64,000 nt of DNA from Glandiceps talaboti. Its lineage: Eukaryota; Hemichordata; Enteropneusta; Spengelidae. The notes beneath the pieces were generated by a model. That model worked only from the letters and a program-made list of their open reading frames with translations. It did no database searches and was not told the origin of the DNA. The position numbers and the translations under genes are program-made. Below are positions 23,446-52,804 of this stretch, in pieces. The stretch is from contig NC_135553.1 of assembly GCF_964340395.1 (NCBI RefSeq), positions 25,661,449-25,725,448 of the forward strand, in the 5' to 3' direction. Each line of letters opens with the position of its first letter. Position 1 is the first letter of the stretch.

Positions 23446-23653
23446 AAAAATGTTTAGGGTCAGCGGTTTAAACTAGGGTCGGTTGAGTTATTGGAAACAC
23501 ACAATTTTTTATTTAGGGTTGGGTTGTCGATGGCCTCTTACTACTGCAGTCTGGGTTCAAACCCATTTAGAGTCAGCTTGGTTTGATTAAAAATTTCCAA
23601 GATCTATAATTATGAATGGTGATGCTCAGTTTGATCCTACCACACGATGTAGA

Positions 23654-24007
23654 TTTTCCCCAGGTTCTCTGGTTTCCTCTTGCTTCAACACTTGGGCACA
23701 CGAGGCGGCAGATTTTCCCCAGGTTCTCTGGTTTCCTCTTGCTTCAACACTTGGGTACACGAGGCGGCAGATTTTCCCCAGGTACTCAGGTTTCCTCCTG
23801 CTTCAACACTAGGGCACACGAGGCGGCAGATTTTCCCCAGGTTCTCTGGTTTCCTCTTGCTTCAACACTTGGGCACACGAGGCGGCAGATTTTCCCCAGG
23901 TTCTCTGGTTTCCTCTTGCTTCAACACTTGGGTACACGAGGCGGCAGATTTTCCCCAGGTACTCAGATTTCCTTCTGCTTCAACACTAAGGCACACGAAG
24001 TGGCCAT
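23654..24007. repeat. 59-bp tandem repeat with 177-bp higher-order period
   Basis: Six 59-bp units (core TTTCCTCTTGCTTCAACACT and CACGAGGCGGCAGATTTTCC) in the order A-B-C-A-B-C. A has CTTGGGCACA, B has CTTGGGTACA, and C has GGTACTCAG with CACTAGGGCA or CACTAAGGCA. The three-unit block was therefore duplicated as a whole. Open frames across it are artefacts of the repeat. Confidence 0.92.
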
Positions 24008-24505
24008 GTTGTTCAGTATGCATACTGAGGGTCTGCTTTTTACCAGAAGACAGCCAGGACTGACTATTACGATTTGTTTGATCAAACTTTATAAAAGACT
24101 ACTCTATGCTACTTTTGTAAGAGTAATGAAGCCACAAAGTCAGACAGTGAACCAAAAGATTTATTGTAGCTTTACATCAATTAAAATTCGACTCAATTTT
24201 ATGAACAGATACAGCGTTGAAAAAAAGACTGCCATTGACTACATCTAAGCACCACACACAATATCTAGATCTACAGTAGATAAATTGGCTACAAATATTG
24301 TATCATTCCTGTATTAATATACACAACTTTGTAGTATTTTCACATTGCCCCTACACTTTGGTGTCTTTTCTCAGCGACAAGAAAATAATTTGGGGAGAAA
24401 TTTTGAAATTGTAAGATAGTAATACATGTATAAGACAATCTGTGAATATGATCTTAAAGTCAATGTGTCTTTTAATAGTAAAATTGTAATCATTAATGGA
24501 TCACA

Positions 24506-24511
24506 TTTATT
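24506..24511 (-). terminator. Candidate WIPI2 polyadenylation signal
   Basis: AATAAA on the minus strand 61 bp past the WIPI2 stop codon. This would give a very short 3' UTR. Inference from motif and position. Confidence 0.45.
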
Positions 24512-24571
24512 TATATACTGTTTTCCCTCTTTACATCATGATTTCAACTGAGTTTGTTTACAGTTTGATGC

Positions 24572-41736
<17,165 letters not shown>

Positions 41737-41960
41737 GGAGACTATTGGGTGCCGCTATGTCTCTTGTCCTCACATATATGCAACGATAATGGGTAAAACG
41801 GGCAAAAAATTTGGTAGTTTCTGTCCACTGTTACATTAAAAACAATGACAACTCGCACATGCGCACTAATGATAGTTGTGTTGAGGGCGCTATACACTGA
41901 GGAAGCTGTCACCGCGTACCGACACGCGATCGACAGTGCGGTGAGATTGCTGGCAACTTT
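41737..41960 (-). promoter_or_regulatory. WIPI2 5' UTR and promoter region
   Basis: Sequence immediately upstream of the WIPI2 ATG. CpG content rises at 41855-41960, and there is an NRF1-like site (GTGCGCATGTGCGA on the minus strand, near 41853-41866) about 120 bp from the ATG. No TATA box was evident. The start site cannot be placed from sequence alone. Confidence 0.5.
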
Positions 41961-42789
41961 GAGGAAAACGTAAACATTTATAACATTAATTTGATTACAT
42001 GCCCATTTCCCTTAAACTATGCAGCGTTTTTTGACAGTGGCTTATACTCATCCAGGGCACGTCTCAAATAAGAAAATACGTTGATTAAAATACTCTATGC
42101 ACAAGGTGTGATGTCATATAAGTAATATTTCATCATGATTGAATTAGAACTGTTCATTAACTTCATGATTTTTTTTTTAAAAGAGAGAGCTTACGTATTC
42201 AAGGAAATTACAGAATCTGACCTAACTTTCACGCTTTTTAGTTAAAAAGAATAACAAAGTTGTAATATGTAGTTAAGTCTATGATAAACTTACAATGATT
42301 ACATCAGATCATCTCATATTTTCTTACTACATGTAAATATGTAATTATAGTTTTTCATCATAACCAACTTTCTCTAATAGTTTGGTCTCAAAAATCCCTC
42401 AGTTTTGGGGATACCTCTAAATTTATTCAGTCCTAGCAAGGAAGGATAGAACTTTGGCATCTTGCAATGGTGGCTTCTGAAATCAGATAGCAAATTGATT
42501 TTGTTTAATCTAAGTAGTTGTTTGACCCATTTATTCAACTAAATTTTATTGCTAAAACTACTTCTAGTCATATCATAGACAATAGATAGGACTATAATTC
42601 AATTCAAGTCAGTTTCTTCACTTTCCAAAAGTGTCATGGCCACCATTTTTCTTCTTGATTTGAAGTTTGTACAGGGATATTGAACAACAACTGTACAGGG
42701 ATATTGAACAAGTTTTAATTTTATTTTTCAGGCACACATCAGGTACATGTTCTAAGAAATATAGCCTGAGTAGCAGATTGTTATGATTC

Positions 42790-42790
<1 letters not shown>

Positions 42791-42829
<39 letters not shown>
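42791..42829. repeat. (GTT)13 microsatellite
   Basis: Thirteen GTT triplets. The surrounding 41961-43280 sequence is AT-rich and I see no gene in it. Confidence 0.95.
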
Positions 42830-42830
<1 letters not shown>

Positions 42831-43277
42831 TTAATTTATAGCTTATTTGCATGTCAATGCATTTGATTAAAGCAATGAAAATGATAAAATGGAAATAATC
42901 TACATTTCAACAGTTAAGTTAAAGGTGATAAAAATATTCACTTTTATGTTCTATTATATTCTTGTTAAATTGTAATCCAAGTTCTACTGACTTGCCTATT
43001 TGTCTTGAATGAGGTGTGAACTGGTCAATGATCCAAGTTGTTTTTTGTATTCACTGCAGATATATAAGATGAGCACAATGTACATTTGAATTTGAATCTT
43101 GCTTGAGAATGGTTTTACTAGTTGTTTGTTTTGAATTTTTGTTTTAGATTACCCATCTTGAAAAAAGTGAGAGAATTGGAAGAATGATATTCACTTTTTT
43201 GTATACTATAATGTAAATTATCTTTGCGCTAGGCTGAGGCCTTAGGATTTGAAATAATGTAACTACTATTTATGCAA

Positions 43278-43280
<3 letters not shown>

Positions 43281-43358
<78 letters not shown>
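43281..43358. repeat. (CA)n microsatellite
   Basis: About 39 CA dinucleotides with one CATA interruption. A G-run at about 43539-43566 follows nearby. Confidence 0.95.
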
Positions 43359-43362
<4 letters not shown>

Positions 43363-43916
43363 TGCATTACCTTCATCACTAGTTGCAGGACATGTCATGT
43401 AAAGTATTTGACTGTTTCGTACAATCAATGCTTCACTTATATTACACTTTGGGGCAAAAGTGAACTTGAAGGTTTCGTAATGGTAATCCAAATTGTTCTA
43501 CTCTTCAGTATGAAGTATGATAACAGTACCGTAGCCTGCGGGGGGGGGGGGGCAAGGGGGGGGGGAGATTTTGGAACAAAAGAAAGGAAAAACCTACTTT
43601 TTGAATACATAACGATGTTATTAAAATCGTTATTTACGTGACGATTCCTAGCATACGCGATTTAAATTGATGGTTCACTAAAGTGACTGTACATTGACTC
43701 ATCGCTAATATGTATCTTATATCTCTATTGTACGCTGGCTTAACTTTGAATAAAAATGTGTCCAGTTAAAAATTATAACTTTTTACAACAAATCAAAAAT
43801 TCTTTGTGCGAGGAAGTACAAAAGAAGTGCGCACATGCACTGTGCATTTTCCTCGAGTAACAGTAGTCTTGAAAGTCTCCTTCATTTGAAGATAGCAAGT
43901 CGCAATTACTAATATA

Positions 43917-44054
43917 ATGTCAGCGAGTGAAACTAAAAAAAAGACGGAAAAGGTCGTTCAACATGAGGTCGCCTGCTATGCTACATGCAGTGACTCCGAA
44001 GATGCGCTCGATCTCATTTACATCTTGTTCCTTATACTAAAACAATTACACTGA
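43917..44054 (+). CDS. Small ORF of 45 aa, unassigned
   Basis: Begins MSASETKKKTEKVV, continues with CYATCSDSEDALDLIY and a hydrophobic end (ILFLILKQLH), then stops at TGA. The sequence upstream is locally CpG-richer (CGCACATGCAC, CTCGAG, GTCGCAATTACT), as in a promoter. I do not recognise a family. It could be a first coding exon, a microprotein or chance. Confidence 0.2.
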   Translation: MSASETKKKTEKVVQHEVACYATCSDSEDALDLIYILFLILKQLH

Positions 44055-45916
44055 TAAAACTGCAGATATCTTTTCGGAATATTTGGTGGCCCTGGAAAAC
44101 TATTAAACTAGGTATGCAGTTTAAGACCCACTCTTTGAAGATCCACTTTCAATAATTGTGTTCGACATTGTCTTTGGTTAAAATGTTGTTTGATATAATT
44201 ATCTCATTGCACACTGACACTAGCGTTATTCCGCAATTCATTTTGAAGCGACAATTTGCAATGGAAAGAATGGCTCTGAATTTGTACGACATTAGGCCAG
44301 AAAAAATGTAAAAGCTATTCAACCTACCCATATACTATATTTTTCTGGTGATGGGCAATATATCCTCATGCGGGCTTCGTATTTGTTTCAAAATTAAGGA
44401 TATTTCTTTATATTTTCTGAATAGTACATGTAACAATATACATTTGAGTCTATTCCAAATTATATAATATCTTATACAGTGGTTTACTTGGCTCTGATGA
44501 TGCATACAAGCATGAATTGAGATTAAATTAAGCTGTTGCATATCCAATGTGCACTAAAAAGAATTGAACAAAAGTTTACGACCATTGGAGTGGGCTGAGC
44601 AGCCATTGGGCCATCAAAAGTCTGAAAGTTTTGAAATGTTTTGCTCTTTATTCGGGATTATATGGAACCAAATTATACTTCAGGAGAAGTCATTTCCTAA
44701 GTGCACATCCGCAAAATATCTTTCAGCTTTGCCACAACAAAATACACATCTAGATAATATGTAATGCATAGCATAATTGTTTCAATTCTGGTATTTTATT
44801 ACCTTATTCAAGACTTTAAATTATTATTATGGTTTGATATTTTATGCCACTAAATGGCCTCCTACACTGTCTTATTTTCATTTTTTTTCACCTTTGGAGT
44901 TGTCTCCTTCCCTCTTTCTCCCAAAACAAGATGGAAGGTGTCTGGCTAAGTACCTCCCTGTATAGGTTAGGGCTAATTAGAGATATCTCCTCATGCACGT
45001 GAAATCCACATCATGTGTAAAGTAATCTTATTATTGTAGTTGGCTGTCACTGTTATTTTAATGCATCATTGTACCATATGATTTTATATCCCCACTGTAG
45101 TGTAGGTGACAGAAGGGTGGCTAAAATAATGCTTGAGTTTTATTTGGCGGGGCTTAGCATTTTTTTAGAAGAGAGGGTGAGAGGAACTACACCATTTGTT
45201 TAACCGCCGGTAAATTGTGTACATTTCCTAACTGTAGCTATGCAGACAAATTGCACGAGATAGTATCAAGATGACTGAATAAGTTCTATCTAAACTCGAC
45301 CTGAAATATTTTGCTAACATTATGTATGGTTTGTTTATCCTTGTCAAGCATTGTGAAAAAATGAAATCGACCTACATACCCAATGTGATGGGTTAGGTTA
45401 CCCGTTGACCAGCATTTTTATTTTTTCTGGCCTTACATATGATATTTGATTACGTATGCTAAAATATATATAATGTAAATTGCATGTAAATTTATGGAAA
45501 TTAACACTTTCTAAATTTTAAATGCATGATTGCACCAAGACAAAGTTCTGCCCCCTCCCCCCTGGCAATTTGGTCAGGCTACGGCCCTGGATTAATATTC
45601 ATTGTGTTAATATTACTAATTACCAGGATAGTCTAAACAATATCACGTGATATCTTGTATCTGATATTGTAGACGACAGAGATTTATACCTTGTACTTGG
45701 TCCAAACACAATAAATGTATGTGCACCAGTTTATGTAGTCTTGCTGCTAGACGTTCGGGCTTTCTTTCGATGCTATAACTATAAGCGAACGAAGTTCGCA
45801 TGTAGGGCCTGCCCTCGATAGCGTTGTTCGGCTGTGTGTCGTATTTTATCGGAAGAACATCCGAGGGCGAGCTGATAGACTACAGTTTATGCCATTCACT
45901 GTTGACCATTGACAAA

Positions 45917-45996
<80 letters not shown>

Positions 45997-47920
45997 TACG
46001 AACATGTGTGCTTCAAGAGAGATGAACGATACACACACATATCAGAGAGACAAAGGCAGATTATGTCCGATTATATTCGCCTTGTAGAGACTTTTATTGA
46101 TTTATATAACTACATCGAGAAGCGCTTGGTCACTTTAGAATGATCTGTGGTGCCGTAGAGGACGCTCGTGGGCTTCCATGTACGCTAGGTCGGGAGCATA
46201 GGGGAGTGTAATATTTCCTAGATTGTTTCTTTCCAGGTCTACAGACTAAATATAATAACCTTTTGACTATATACTCCTACCTGTAAGGAGAAAAGAAAAT
46301 ATTTATATTCGATAGGCGATGATGCATCGGCGTCGAGGTCAAGGTTCATATATCTCAGATCGAGGCAGGCGGCCAATTTGAGATGTTTGTAAGTCATGTA
46401 AGTGTTCACGTAGTCATTCTTAAAATCCGTATTTTTCGCCTGTTTTTACCCATGCAACTTCATCGACAACCATATTTGACTTTATATACTCGAAAGTATT
46501 TGAAGAAATGTTTTGTAGAAATTTGCAAGATTTAAAAGAGTGTTATGATCGAGTGTAAATGTGATGGTGGCAGTGTGACGCATGACATTTCCAAATAGAA
46601 ATATACTTACGTGTACGTGTACATGTCCATGCGACTGTAACAATGGTATTACTACAGTGAAGGCAGAATGCAGTTAGTCTCCCTTTGAAACGGGTTGTCA
46701 ACTTGTTCTTGCCAAGTGATAGCATAGTTGACTGCTATACTAATCTCAACAGTGACTTATATTTGTTTGTTTTTTGTAGTGAAATTGGGCTCTAACATGC
46801 ATCGCCATCAGCGATGAAAGTGGGGACATGTCACACTGACAGTAGTCGCCGTCGGAAAACAGCCTAACAAGTATGGTAGCATCTTTGGAACAAGTTTTGG
46901 GACCTTCATGGGACATCTGAAGACTAATCCTGGGAGATAACTTGAAATTGATACCTGCAGACACCAGAAGCCGTCTTGGAAGTTGTCTGCCGACGAGCGA
47001 CTTGAGGTGGACGACGACTACTGACTAGTAATTATTACGTTCCGACACCGGCTGTGAAACTAGGACAAACCCGGTTAGTATTTTTTTCTCGGTATATTTT
47101 TTCAGTTTTGGGTCGCCAAAAGTCGCAGTGATAATGTTGTTCATGGATGCGTGATTTGTCGGCATTCCATAAACATCTGGTAAATTTTGGAAACAAGCCC
47201 TTACAAGTTTCCACTCGTTTTCTATTTTTTTGAGGCCTGGAAATTACATTTTTTTAAACTTCCACACAAATAAAACCTTTTGATTGTAGTCTGTTTCTAT
47301 TTTCGGCTACACTTTGTGAATAAATCATCACTTGTCAATTCCGTCTGGAGGCAGTAGTGTCTGTTTCAGTCAGCAAACAACTTTTTTTCTTTTTTGCCTT
47401 GGGAGTGAGAATTTAATTTTGTAGGTAGTTCCAATTTTTAGGGACTTTGGCGACATCGGCAGATATAACCCTGTTTTTTTGGGTGTTTTTTTTTTTAAAT
47501 GTACAGCCGTTAGCCTAGAATTAACAGAGCAATTAGTTGTTACTGACTGTTCATTTGCTGTCCACATAGCTGCTCTTTCCTTTGTCAAAAAAATGACAGG
47601 GAGAGTGGTATAGTGTACACATGTTGAATGACAATGAGGGCAATAGTGTACTTTTGTTGACAAGGGACTAGCCGGTCACACAAAAACAGTCTCAGAAACG
47701 AGACTGTTTTGGTTTCAGTGAGGGCAAGACCTGATTGGAAATGAAATTGTTTTGGTGTGACTGACTAGGGACTGGCGAGGGGAAACAATCTCACCCAAAT
47801 AATGTCAGTCAACATGTGTTTTATAACACCAAACAAGAATCATACACCACAGCACACTAAAATAATTATAACAAACTTCTCCAGCAAGCAGAGTTTGTTT
47901 GCATTGTGTTCAATAACCTA
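44055..47920. other. Gene-poor region with GC-richer patches
   Basis: No protein-coding exon was recognised. At 45720-46110 and 46780-47080 the sequence becomes CpG-richer. A plausible acceptor (TTTGTTTTTTGTAG, ending near 46780) and a possible donor (CCCG|GTTAGT, near 47073) bracket a stop-rich segment. That segment could be a non-coding UTR exon of a gene to the right or a lncRNA exon; this is speculative. Confidence 0.3.
45919..45993. repeat. (CT)n microsatellite
   Basis: About 37 CT dinucleotides. The overlapping plus-strand Ser/Leu ORF is a repeat artefact. Confidence 0.97.
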
Positions 47921-48169
47921 TTAGAGTTGTCCCAATAACAAATAGTTCTCCAAAATACCAACTGCTGTCTTGATTACTGTCTTTGCTTTTTTAGAGTCTT
48001 TCTCAGAGACAATGTTGGCCAGCTCTTCTTCCGAAATTTCGATGAATCGAGCAAAACGTTCACGTTGGCTGCTGCTTGTGGTCGTAGTTTCAGACGAGCC
48101 AGACATGTTTACAATTTGTTGTTCTTTGAAAATATCGTCATTATTCGCGTGTATATATGATGTCATCAT
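47921..48169 (-). CDS. Crypton-integrase-like (KIAA1958/ZMYM, DUF3504-type) N-terminal fragment
   Basis: 82-aa ORF; an internal Met at 48106 would give 61 aa. The core SSSQRERFARFIEISEEELA then NIVSEKDSKKAKTVIKTAVG resembles the segment 'RF..(I/V)SEEEL..L...KDSKNTK...K.A..VF..YL' found upstream of the catalytic domain in KIAA1958, ZMYM and similar proteins derived from Crypton tyrosine recombinases. Here the frame stops right after ILENYLLLGQL, where the family normally continues (..YL.EK), and I see no donor before the stop. It is therefore a truncated domain, a small derived gene or a transposon relic. Catalytic tyrosine-recombinase residues are absent from the window. The family call rests on remembered motif similarity. 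Confidence 0.4.
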   Translation of the reverse strand: MMTSYIHANNDDIFKEQQIVNMSGSSETTTTSSSQRERFARFIEISEEELANIVSEKDSKKAKTVIKTAVGILENYLLLGQL

Positions 48170-49090
48170 GAGGCACTAATCAATGGAGCTAGGGACTAGT
48201 TCCATTATTTAGTGCCTGCAACATCATTTATCGTAGAACAGCGCGAGAATGGTCCATAACATGTGATGTAGCATTGAGCAATCACGACCGAGAGTTGAGT
48301 ATGCAATGTGTTATAATGTTTAATACCGGGGTAGTACATTGTTTATTCTGACAGCAAATTTTGTAGTTAGTAAATATTCATTGATAGTTTACCTCTACCC
48401 AGTACCTGCTTTGCTGAACAGTAAGGCAGCTCCCCTGGAGTCCATCTATTGTCTTAGAAATTATATTATTTGCCCCCTTATTCAGAGATTAATTTTTTGA
48501 GGTCCTATTAAAGAATTAGTGATTGCAATCTCTGAATTTCCAATTTCTGTTTTCAAATAGCTGTAACGTTGAGAATAACATTGAAAATAACATTGAGGAA
48601 GCATTAATGTGATCGAGAGCAACACATTTATATCGGTAGACTAAGACATAGGATATGCTCGACTTTCAAAGAGGTGGGCGATATTGTCTACAAAAAGACA
48701 GTTTGAACAGGATCCTGGACACATTTTTTATAGGAGCTTACACACATGATTGATCTGTAGCAGTTCTAGCAGAGTACTATACTAAGTTGATGTTTGCTTT
48801 ATAAAATGTTTTATCTTAATTTTGTTGAAAATGAAAACTAGGGATGTGTATTTTTGATTATGTATCTACCACAAAATAATTGACAACAACATAAATACTC
48901 AGATACATGTGAAGTTGTGTTATCTGTCTAACAGACAACACCCAAAATGGAATGAGCAATGGGGGTGGGGTTGGGGGGGGGGAAATGTAATGTGTAATTT
49001 CTGACAAATAATTATAGATCACAGCAGATCATAGCATCAAGGATGTAGGAATTTCCAAGCAAAGTCAACAGTACTTGACATGGTATAGCA

Positions 49091-49456
49091 TTTACAGAAG
49101 ATATAGTCTAACCTTGCAAGTCCAGCGAAATGTCCTGTAAAATTTACAGAAGATATAGTCTAACCTAGCATGTCTAGCAAAATGTTCTGTAAAATTTACA
49201 GAAGATATAGTCTAACCTTGCAAGTCGAGTGAAATGTCCTGTAAAATTTACAGAAGATATAGTCTAACCTTGCAAGTCTTGCAAAATGTCCTGTAAAATT
49301 TACAGAAGATATAGTCTAATCTTGCAAGTCTTGCAAAATGTCCTGTAAAATTTACAGAAGATATAGTCTAACCTTGCAAGTCTTGCAAAATGTCCTGTAA
49401 AATTTAAAGAAGATATAGTCTAACCTTGCAAATGTAGCGAAATGTCCTGTAAAATC
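49091..49456. repeat. 52-bp tandem repeat, seven copies
   Basis: Core ACAGAAGATATAGTCTAACC then TTGCAAGTC..GCGAAATGTCCTGTAAAAT. Copies differ at CCAGCG / CTAGCA / CGAGTG / CTTGCA. The flanks at 48180-49090 and 49457-49900 show no genes. Confidence 0.93.
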
Positions 49457-49914
49457 TTATTGATTACTGCATGGCCATTTACCTTCAATCTAAGATATCC
49501 AGGCAAATTATAGCACTGTACGATAAATAAATCCAGCTAAAATCACCTTTGTCTTTGGAGTTAAATTTTTTTGTAAGAGTACAAATCATTTTACAGGCAC
49601 TAAATTGTGATATTTTGCTTGTTGGCATGTGATATTATTTATGTTCAATGTCCAAGAACTATTTAGATAGATAAGAAAGAGGCTTCACACACTGTTCATT
49701 ACAATAATAACAATTCTAAACCCCTAGAGACACGCAGGCACTGTATGTGCACAAATAAATTGCCACAGGGAATCATGCAAGCAAATTCAAATTCTTGTTT
49801 ATTTTTCACTGACAGCGTAAGCTTTAGGTATAGGTTGGTATACATATGTAGGTATAGAGGTATAAGTGATCATGGTCTGTCTGTCAACTTTTTTTATTTT
49901 CATAATCTTCTCCG

Positions 49915-50140
49915 AAAGTGACAGTTAGAATACTTTGATATTTGGTGTGCATGTTTCTTGGGGGGAGGCTATTCAGATTTGTTCATGCCAAGTTGATCTG
50001 TGCCATTTCAATTTTTTACGATTTTTTTTCCAAAAATTATATTTTCATCATCTCCTCAAATACTCCTCGTCAGATAGCTTTAATATCTGGTGTGTCGATG
50101 CGCAGAGGGTAGCTATTCAGATTTGTTAATTTCAAGTCAG
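49915..50140. repeat. Degenerate two-unit dispersed repeat
   Basis: Two copies of a segment holding ATATTTGGTGTG / ATATCTGGTGTG and GCTATTCAGATTTGTT. It is preceded by GGTCTGTCTGTCAAC, a common start of dispersed repeats in marine invertebrates. Non-coding. Confidence 0.6.
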
Positions 50141-50221
50141 CACATCTTCTTTTCTATTTTTTTTTCCGTAAGGAAGAGATATATTTATGGGTGGAAGTCT
50201 GTGTGTCTGTCTGTCTGTGTC

Positions 50222-50913
50222 GTTTTCTCCATAACGGCTAGCTCAATTCAAACAAAATTTTGAAGACGTATTCCGTAGTGTAATGGCAAGACTTGATTAG
50301 GTTTTGGTAAAAATCCTGTGAATATTAATGAGCAATTTACGTAATTAATTATTTTTGGTAATTAGGCTATATCTCAAGAATGCACGATTCAAATTTATTA
50401 TAACTTGGTACACACATTTGCGATACAAAAGCGCACCTGTCCTGAAAATATTACTAATGTAGCTTTTAGTTTTAATAAGTTATTGGCATATTTTCGAGTG
50501 GCCACAAAAAAGAAAAAAATAGTTTCTCGTCAGGAAATGTCGTCTAAAGTGGTGCGACTTTATCACCATTTTCTAAAACACGACTGGCTCAATTCAAACG
50601 AAATTTATTGCATGTGTTCTGTAGGGTAGTGACAAGAACTGATTAGGTTTCGGTAAACATCCCAAGAATATTAATGAGAAATTTACATAATTAATGGTTT
50701 TCGGTAATTAGGCTATATCTCAAGAATGCACACTTCAAATTCAATATAATATGATACATGCATTTGCGATACCAAAGCGCACTTGTCCTGAAAATATTAT
50801 TGATGTAGCTTTTAGTTTTAATAAATTATTGGCATATTTTTTGTAGGCCACTAAAAAGGAAAAAATAGTTTCTCGTCAGGAAATGTTGTCTAAAGTGGTA
50901 CGACGATGCGCTT
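50222..50913. repeat. 346-bp tandem duplication of a dispersed repeat
   Basis: Two copies (about 50222-50567 and 50568-50913), roughly 90% alike. They share GGCTATATCTCAAGAATGCA, TGTCCTGAAAATATTA, TTAGTTTTAATAA and TTTCTCGTCAGGAAATG, the last at 50523 and 50869. It begins after a GTCTGTCTGTCTGTG run. Non-coding. Confidence 0.88.
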
Positions 50914-51182
50914 ATTTTTTTTGTACATTCTCAATAAATGTCACAGTACACAATGTGGTTGGCCAGGAGATCACTAACAGCAATGGGCAAATAGCATGTT
51001 CTGCAAATGTTCTGTTGTATTCCAACAATTGTCTGTAGGAACGACAATCTCAAAACTTTGCCCTTACGGAAGACATTCAGTTTACATCTGGTTGATGAAT
51101 TTTTTGTAATGTAAAAAAAAATTAATATGTTAATGAGCATTGTGACCAACGCCATATTGGAAATCAGTCCAGGAGACTTTAA

Positions 51183-52800
51183 CCCTTTCACCACGAGAAC
51201 CCGGTATACCGGGACGCGCTAGGGCGCCCACGAGAACCCGGTATACCGGGACGCCAAAGTTCATTCACCTTCATCGCCGTAAAACTGTTCAACGGCAGCT
51301 ATTGCTGCAAAATTTGCTGCCATAACTAGTTCCACACATGCGTATTAGCCTTGTTTATCTATACTGCCATTTTGAATGCGTGACAGTGAACGGTAACCGA
51401 GTACGGCCCAAAAAACGAGCGATCGTAATTTTTATGTGCGGTTTTCGCCAACAAAATCGAATTTAAACATGGCGGAGGTAATTAACGGCTCCCATAGCAT
51501 GGTCTACGATAGAAATTATGGCACTGTCCTTGGATATTTCGACAGAATTTGACTCGAAATACATCGTTGAATGCAAGTGTTTAGCTGTGGGAACACATTG
51601 TACTCGTGTGTAAGCATCAAATTCCCGCTTCAGTCTATTTGAGCTGCCGGCAGCAATTTACGTCTGAATTTTTGAACATCGGCAAATTTACGCAATCTTG
51701 TGACCGGTACCGACGCCCATACTAACGTCTTGGTTATAATTTTTGGCTATAAAATGGATTATTTTGGTTTTATTTCTTTTTGTTACGGCTCAATAATGAC
51801 TTGTAGTAATACAAACTCACTGTGTACGAGGGAAACTTGTGCACGATCGGGGCGATTTTCCAATCGGATTTTTTACATGTGATTTTCAGCGTAAAATTCA
51901 AAATTTCAACATGGCCGGAGCAAAACTGTCTCCCCTAACATCGTTTACAACTTAAATAAAGGTGCTGTTCATAGAAATTTTCAATAAATTTTGACTGTCG
52001 ATGCATTGTTTTATACAAGGACATGGCTGTGTGAACTCAAAACAGTTTATGTAGGGAGCAGATTGCCGCAACGTTAGTTCAAAGTTCCGACTGCATATTT
52101 GCTCTTGAGGATAAGCATGTCGGCAAAAAGCGCCACTTTGTCATCCCGATTCGGACTCGCATACCTCCAACTTGTGGTCATTTTTTATTGATTTTGGGCA
52201 TAAATTTAGTGGTAATTTTTTGTTGTTCTGTCAAATAATGAATTATATTTACTCAAACTAACTTTTCAAAAGGTATTGAGGTGACGACTTCAGATATTTT
52301 AGAACACTTTCATTGCCGGTGCGGCACAGACTATTGCGTCGTAATCGGATTAGTGAGCCGTTAATTAATTTCGTTCAAATTATTATGACATAAAATAACA
52401 TTTTTTATCAAATTTTCGCCCATTTTGACCATACAACCAGAATATATTTGTTTTGTAGGAACATGAATGTTGGTATTTTGTATTTTATTTGTGATATAAA
52501 TGTATTGTTTATTTGTGATATGACAATAAATAAGCAACACACAGTTTTTTTAACGAAATTTTATCATTTTAACCCAAATTCTAGCTGTATATTTGATGTT
52601 TGGATGTGTGTAATTGGAAGTGTAATGTAGAAAATTTATTTGGCTTTAAAATGATACCTAATTTTCAAAGATTAGGCAATTCTAAGTATTTTTATATCAA
52701 TTTGATAACATAACACTCACTCATACTTTTATTATGTGTATGCTAATGAGGGGGCTAGTGGATAGCATACAGTCCCATGGGGAGAATAGTGGTGAAAGAG
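51183..52800. mobile_element. Non-autonomous piggyBac-like element, 1618 bp, TTAA target duplications
   Basis: Flanked on both sides by TTAA (51179-51182 and 52801-52804). The left end CCCTTTCACCAC and the inverted right end CTCTTTCACCAC match at 11 of 12 bases. A TTAA target and CCY-starting TIRs are hallmarks of piggyBac-type transposons. Just inside the left end the palindrome CCGGTATACCGG occurs twice, 37 bp apart, each preceded by CACGAGAAC. No transposase ORF is present, so it would depend on an enzyme supplied elsewhere. A diverged, inverted second copy lies at 57140-60640. Confidence 0.8.
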
Positions 52801-52804
52801 TTAA

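Noticed and set aside
23530-23600. tRNA-like GGGTTCAAACCC box
   Set aside because: No A box, acceptor stem or anticodon arm could be built around it; it is probably part of a dispersed repeat.
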